Translations under genes and position numbers: made by a program
In this document: positions 4,736-6,429 of the stretch, piece after piece
Layout: each line of letters starts with the position of its first letter
How positions within the stretch are numbered: position 1 is the first letter of the stretch
NCBI GenBank assembly: GCA_945787925.1
Contig: CALZJY010000122.1
Span: 1-6,429, forward strand
DNA: 6,429 bases
Direction of reading: 5' to 3'
Origin: an uncultured Anaerosporobacter sp.
GTDB taxonomy: Bacteria; Bacillota; Clostridia; Lachnospirales; Lachnospiraceae
Notes under the pieces: generated by a model
Told to the model about the DNA's origin: nothing
The model's database searches: none
What the model saw: only the letters and a program-made list of their open reading frames with translations

Positions 4736-6406
4736 TTATTGGCGTTCCATTCGGAGGCCATCTACAATATTATCATTTCGTACCTTTTTCGAAGACCAGA
4801 ACATAACAATTCCGATTACTCCAAATACAAGTACTACGACTAAGCCATAGATATACCATGGAAGGAAGTAGGATACAGTAAATCGTTCTCCCACATAAAG
4901 ATATAATCCATAAGCGATCACAGAGCTGATTGGCAGTCCATATAGCATTGCCTTCACTCCATACCATAAGCTTTCAAAACGAATCATTTTTCGAAAGGAC
5001 TTTGGTGTCATTCCTACGGAGCGTAACATTGCAAATTCTGTCCTTCTAAGTGCAATGCTTGTAGAAATCGTATTACACATATTTGCACAGCAGATTAAGG
5101 ACATCAAAATAATGAATCCATATGCAAAGATTGAGACTGCATATAGGAGCTGACGAGTTTCTTTTTGATTTTTTGCAACATTATCTAGACAATAATCTTC
5201 CTTCTTGATCTTCTTCTCTCTTAAGATTGTCGTTAGCTCTTTTTCTACTACAGTTTCCTCTTTTGTAGAAATATAAATATTAGATGTACCGAATACTTCC
5301 TCATTGGTTTCTTTCATCATTGCATCGAAATTACGGTCTGGAAGCAACACAATGAGATTTTTGTCTACTGAATCTGGATATCTCTCAATTCCCATCGGAC
5401 GTCCTACTGCAGTTGCTGCTACAGTAAATGAAAACATTCCTCGTTTCTCGTCCATGTTCTTATAACACTCAATTTTCTCGCCACCTTTGAATGAGAAGAT
5501 TGGCATCTGTTTTACCGAATAGTTGCTTCTCGTCTCAAAGCGATTTAATACGACTGCTCCATTCTTTGTACCATATACTTGATCTACATCAATCTTTTCT
5601 TGTTTACAGTAAGTACGAAAACTCTCTTCATCTACACGGATGATGGTGACATATGGTTGATATGACGCATGGTCCACAATTCCGTTCTCTTTTAAAAAAG
5701 CTTGCATCTCTTTTGATAAATAAGAGGAAATCTGATCTCCTGGAATCTGCGCTCCTACCTCTCTTGTTGCACTTACTGCTGACACATTTTTACTTGCTTT
5801 AATCTTAGATATAATACGCTCTCGAATTACATTACTGTCCTCATTTTTCTGATCGTCTTTTTCAAATAACATTACACTGATATCATAATTATTCGTTGTC
5901 TTTGCCATGAAATACCCACTACTTATATATTGAAGGTAAGAAGATACGGAAAGAAATAAGACGATACTGATTACTAATGCAAAGATAATCGAGCGATATC
6001 TTCTACAGTTACGCTTGATATTCTTTAAGGCTAATTCTGCCTCTAATCCAAATACCTTTCTTGTAAGCTTAAGCGTACGTACTTTCTTTTCATTTTTTTC
6101 AAACGTTCTTGTTTGGCGGATTGCTTCCATTGCAGAAATCTTAGATGCCTTTCTTGCCGGAATATATGCTGAGATAAGAATCGTTATGATTGCTAACCCA
6201 ATTACTACGACTATGCTTGGAGCAGAGATTACTAACGAAAGTTCTACCTTTTCTCCAGATTGGCTTCGTATCAAGGCATTTACGACTTTAAAGGCCCCCC
6301 CTAATCCTAATATCCCAGCTACTAGTCCGACTGGAATTCCTACGGCTCCATATACACCAGCCTCAAAAAATACGCTGTTTGCTTCTTTCAGAAATAGAAA
6401 TCGCAA
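4736..6406 (-). CDS. FtsX/MacB-type ABC transporter permease, downstream part of a frameshifted gene
   Basis: This is most of a two-domain ABC permease. Residues 15-40 and 58-82 are the last helices of the first FtsX domain, ending in the family motif YIPARKASKISAMEAIR (81-97). Residue 139-160 is a further helix, 165-415 a large outer domain, and 418-445, 480-504 and 515-536 the helices of the second FtsX domain, with ALRRTEFAMLRSVGMTPKSF at 452-471. It probably moves a peptide, lipid or antibiotic together with an ATPase encoded beyond the right edge. The open frame can only start at a TTG (6406). Family-like sequence begins at about residue 10 (NSVFFEAG), so residues 1-9 are probably an out-of-frame reading rather than a true N-terminus. 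The upstream part of the protein is found in another frame (6429-6363). Proper translation from this TTG is doubtful. Confidence 0.75.
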   Translation of the reverse strand: MRFLFLKEANSVFFEAGVYGAVGIPVGLVAGILGLGGAFKVVNALIRSQSGEKVELSLVISAPSIVVVIGLAIITILISAYIPARKASKISAMEAIRQTRTFEKNEKKVRTLKLTRKVFGLEAELALKNIKRNCRRYRSIIFALVISIVLFLSVSSYLQYISSGYFMAKTTNNYDISVMLFEKDDQKNEDSNVIRERIISKIKASKNVSAVSATREVGAQIPGDQISSYLSKEMQAFLKENGIVDHASYQPYVTIIRVDEESFRTYCKQEKIDVDQVYGTKNGAVVLNRFETRSNYSVKQMPIFSFKGGEKIECYKNMDEKRGMFSFTVAATAVGRPMGIERYPDSVDKNLIVLLPDRNFDAMMKETNEEVFGTSNIYISTKEETVVEKELTTILREKKIKKEDYCLDNVAKNQKETRQLLYAVSIFAYGFIILMSLICCANMCNTISTSIALRRTEFAMLRSVGMTPKSFRKMIRFESLWYGVKAMLYGLPISSVIAYGLYLYVGERFTVSYFLPWYIYGLVVVLVFGVIGIVMFWSSKKVRNDNIVDGLRMERQ

Positions 6407-6429
6407 AGCTATTATAAATTAAGGATACC
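6363..6429 (-). pseudogene. upstream fragment of the same FtsX permease, ending in a frameshift stop
   Basis: In the frame one base offset from the downstream part, the minus strand encodes SLIYNSFAISISERSKQ (6425-6375) and then RIF and a TGA stop (6365-6363). This is the signature of the first FtsX domain, which in intact relatives continues with a segment like FGLLSSVGATKKQxR into xSVFFEA. Here SKQ is followed directly, in another frame, by NSVFFEAG. About 15 residues and the reading frame are lost. The fragment continues beyond the right edge. Confidence 0.75.

Noticed and set aside
1..6429. CRISPR array, insertion sequence, phage attachment site or tRNA
   Set aside because: No regularly spaced repeats, transposase-like frame, flanking direct repeats or cloverleaf sequence were seen.

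Overview
The window looks like chromosomal DNA from a Gram-positive anaerobe of the class Clostridia, perhaps a Lachnospiraceae relative. That placement rests on moderately AT-rich DNA, strong AGGAGG ribosome binding sites, consensus TTGACA/TATAAT promoters, TPP-riboswitch attenuation, and the style of the rRNA leader and FtsX-type permease. It is an inference; no marker gene settles it. Everything recognisable is transcribed from the minus strand, so the genes read from right to left.

From right to left: (i) 6429-4736 holds a two-domain FtsX/MacB-type ABC transporter permease. Its beginning lies outside the window and its reading frame is broken near 6375 by what looks like a deletion of about 50 bp. 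A strong terminator follows at 4730-4701. (ii) 4617-3652 is a ten-helix EamA/DMT-family transporter with its own promoter and no terminator of its own. (iii) 3634-3447 is a near-consensus promoter, a TPP (thiamin pyrophosphate) riboswitch and an intrinsic terminator. (iv) 3376-481 is a tightly overlapped operon of thiM, thiE, a HAD-family phosphatase and thiD. (v) 460-1 is a gene-free stretch that reads as the control region of a ribosomal RNA operon: four tandem sigma-A-type promoters, each with a 17-bp spacer, then a leader full of small hairpins. It ends in what appear to be the first bases of 16S rRNA at the left edge.

The thi genes form a salvage and joining module. ThiD phosphorylates HMP to HMP-PP, ThiM phosphorylates the thiazole alcohol to its phosphate, and ThiE joins the two to thiamin monophosphate (TMP). 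The HAD phosphatase between thiE and thiD is the one member without an assigned role; dephosphorylating TMP for a pyrophosphokinase route, or clearing a related phosphate ester, is a reasonable guess. The genes for making HMP or thiazole from scratch, and the last kinase (ThiL or ThiN), are not in the window. TPP, the end product, should shut the operon off through the riboswitch and terminator. An 8-bp alternative pairing between the aptamer's P2 strand and the terminator's 3' arm offers a simple switching mechanism.

No mobile element, CRISPR array or tRNA was seen, and nothing supports a wholly new system. The points most worth a second look are the broken permease gene, the tandem rRNA promoter array directly after thiD with no terminator in between, the riboswitch switching geometry, and the orphan HAD phosphatase.
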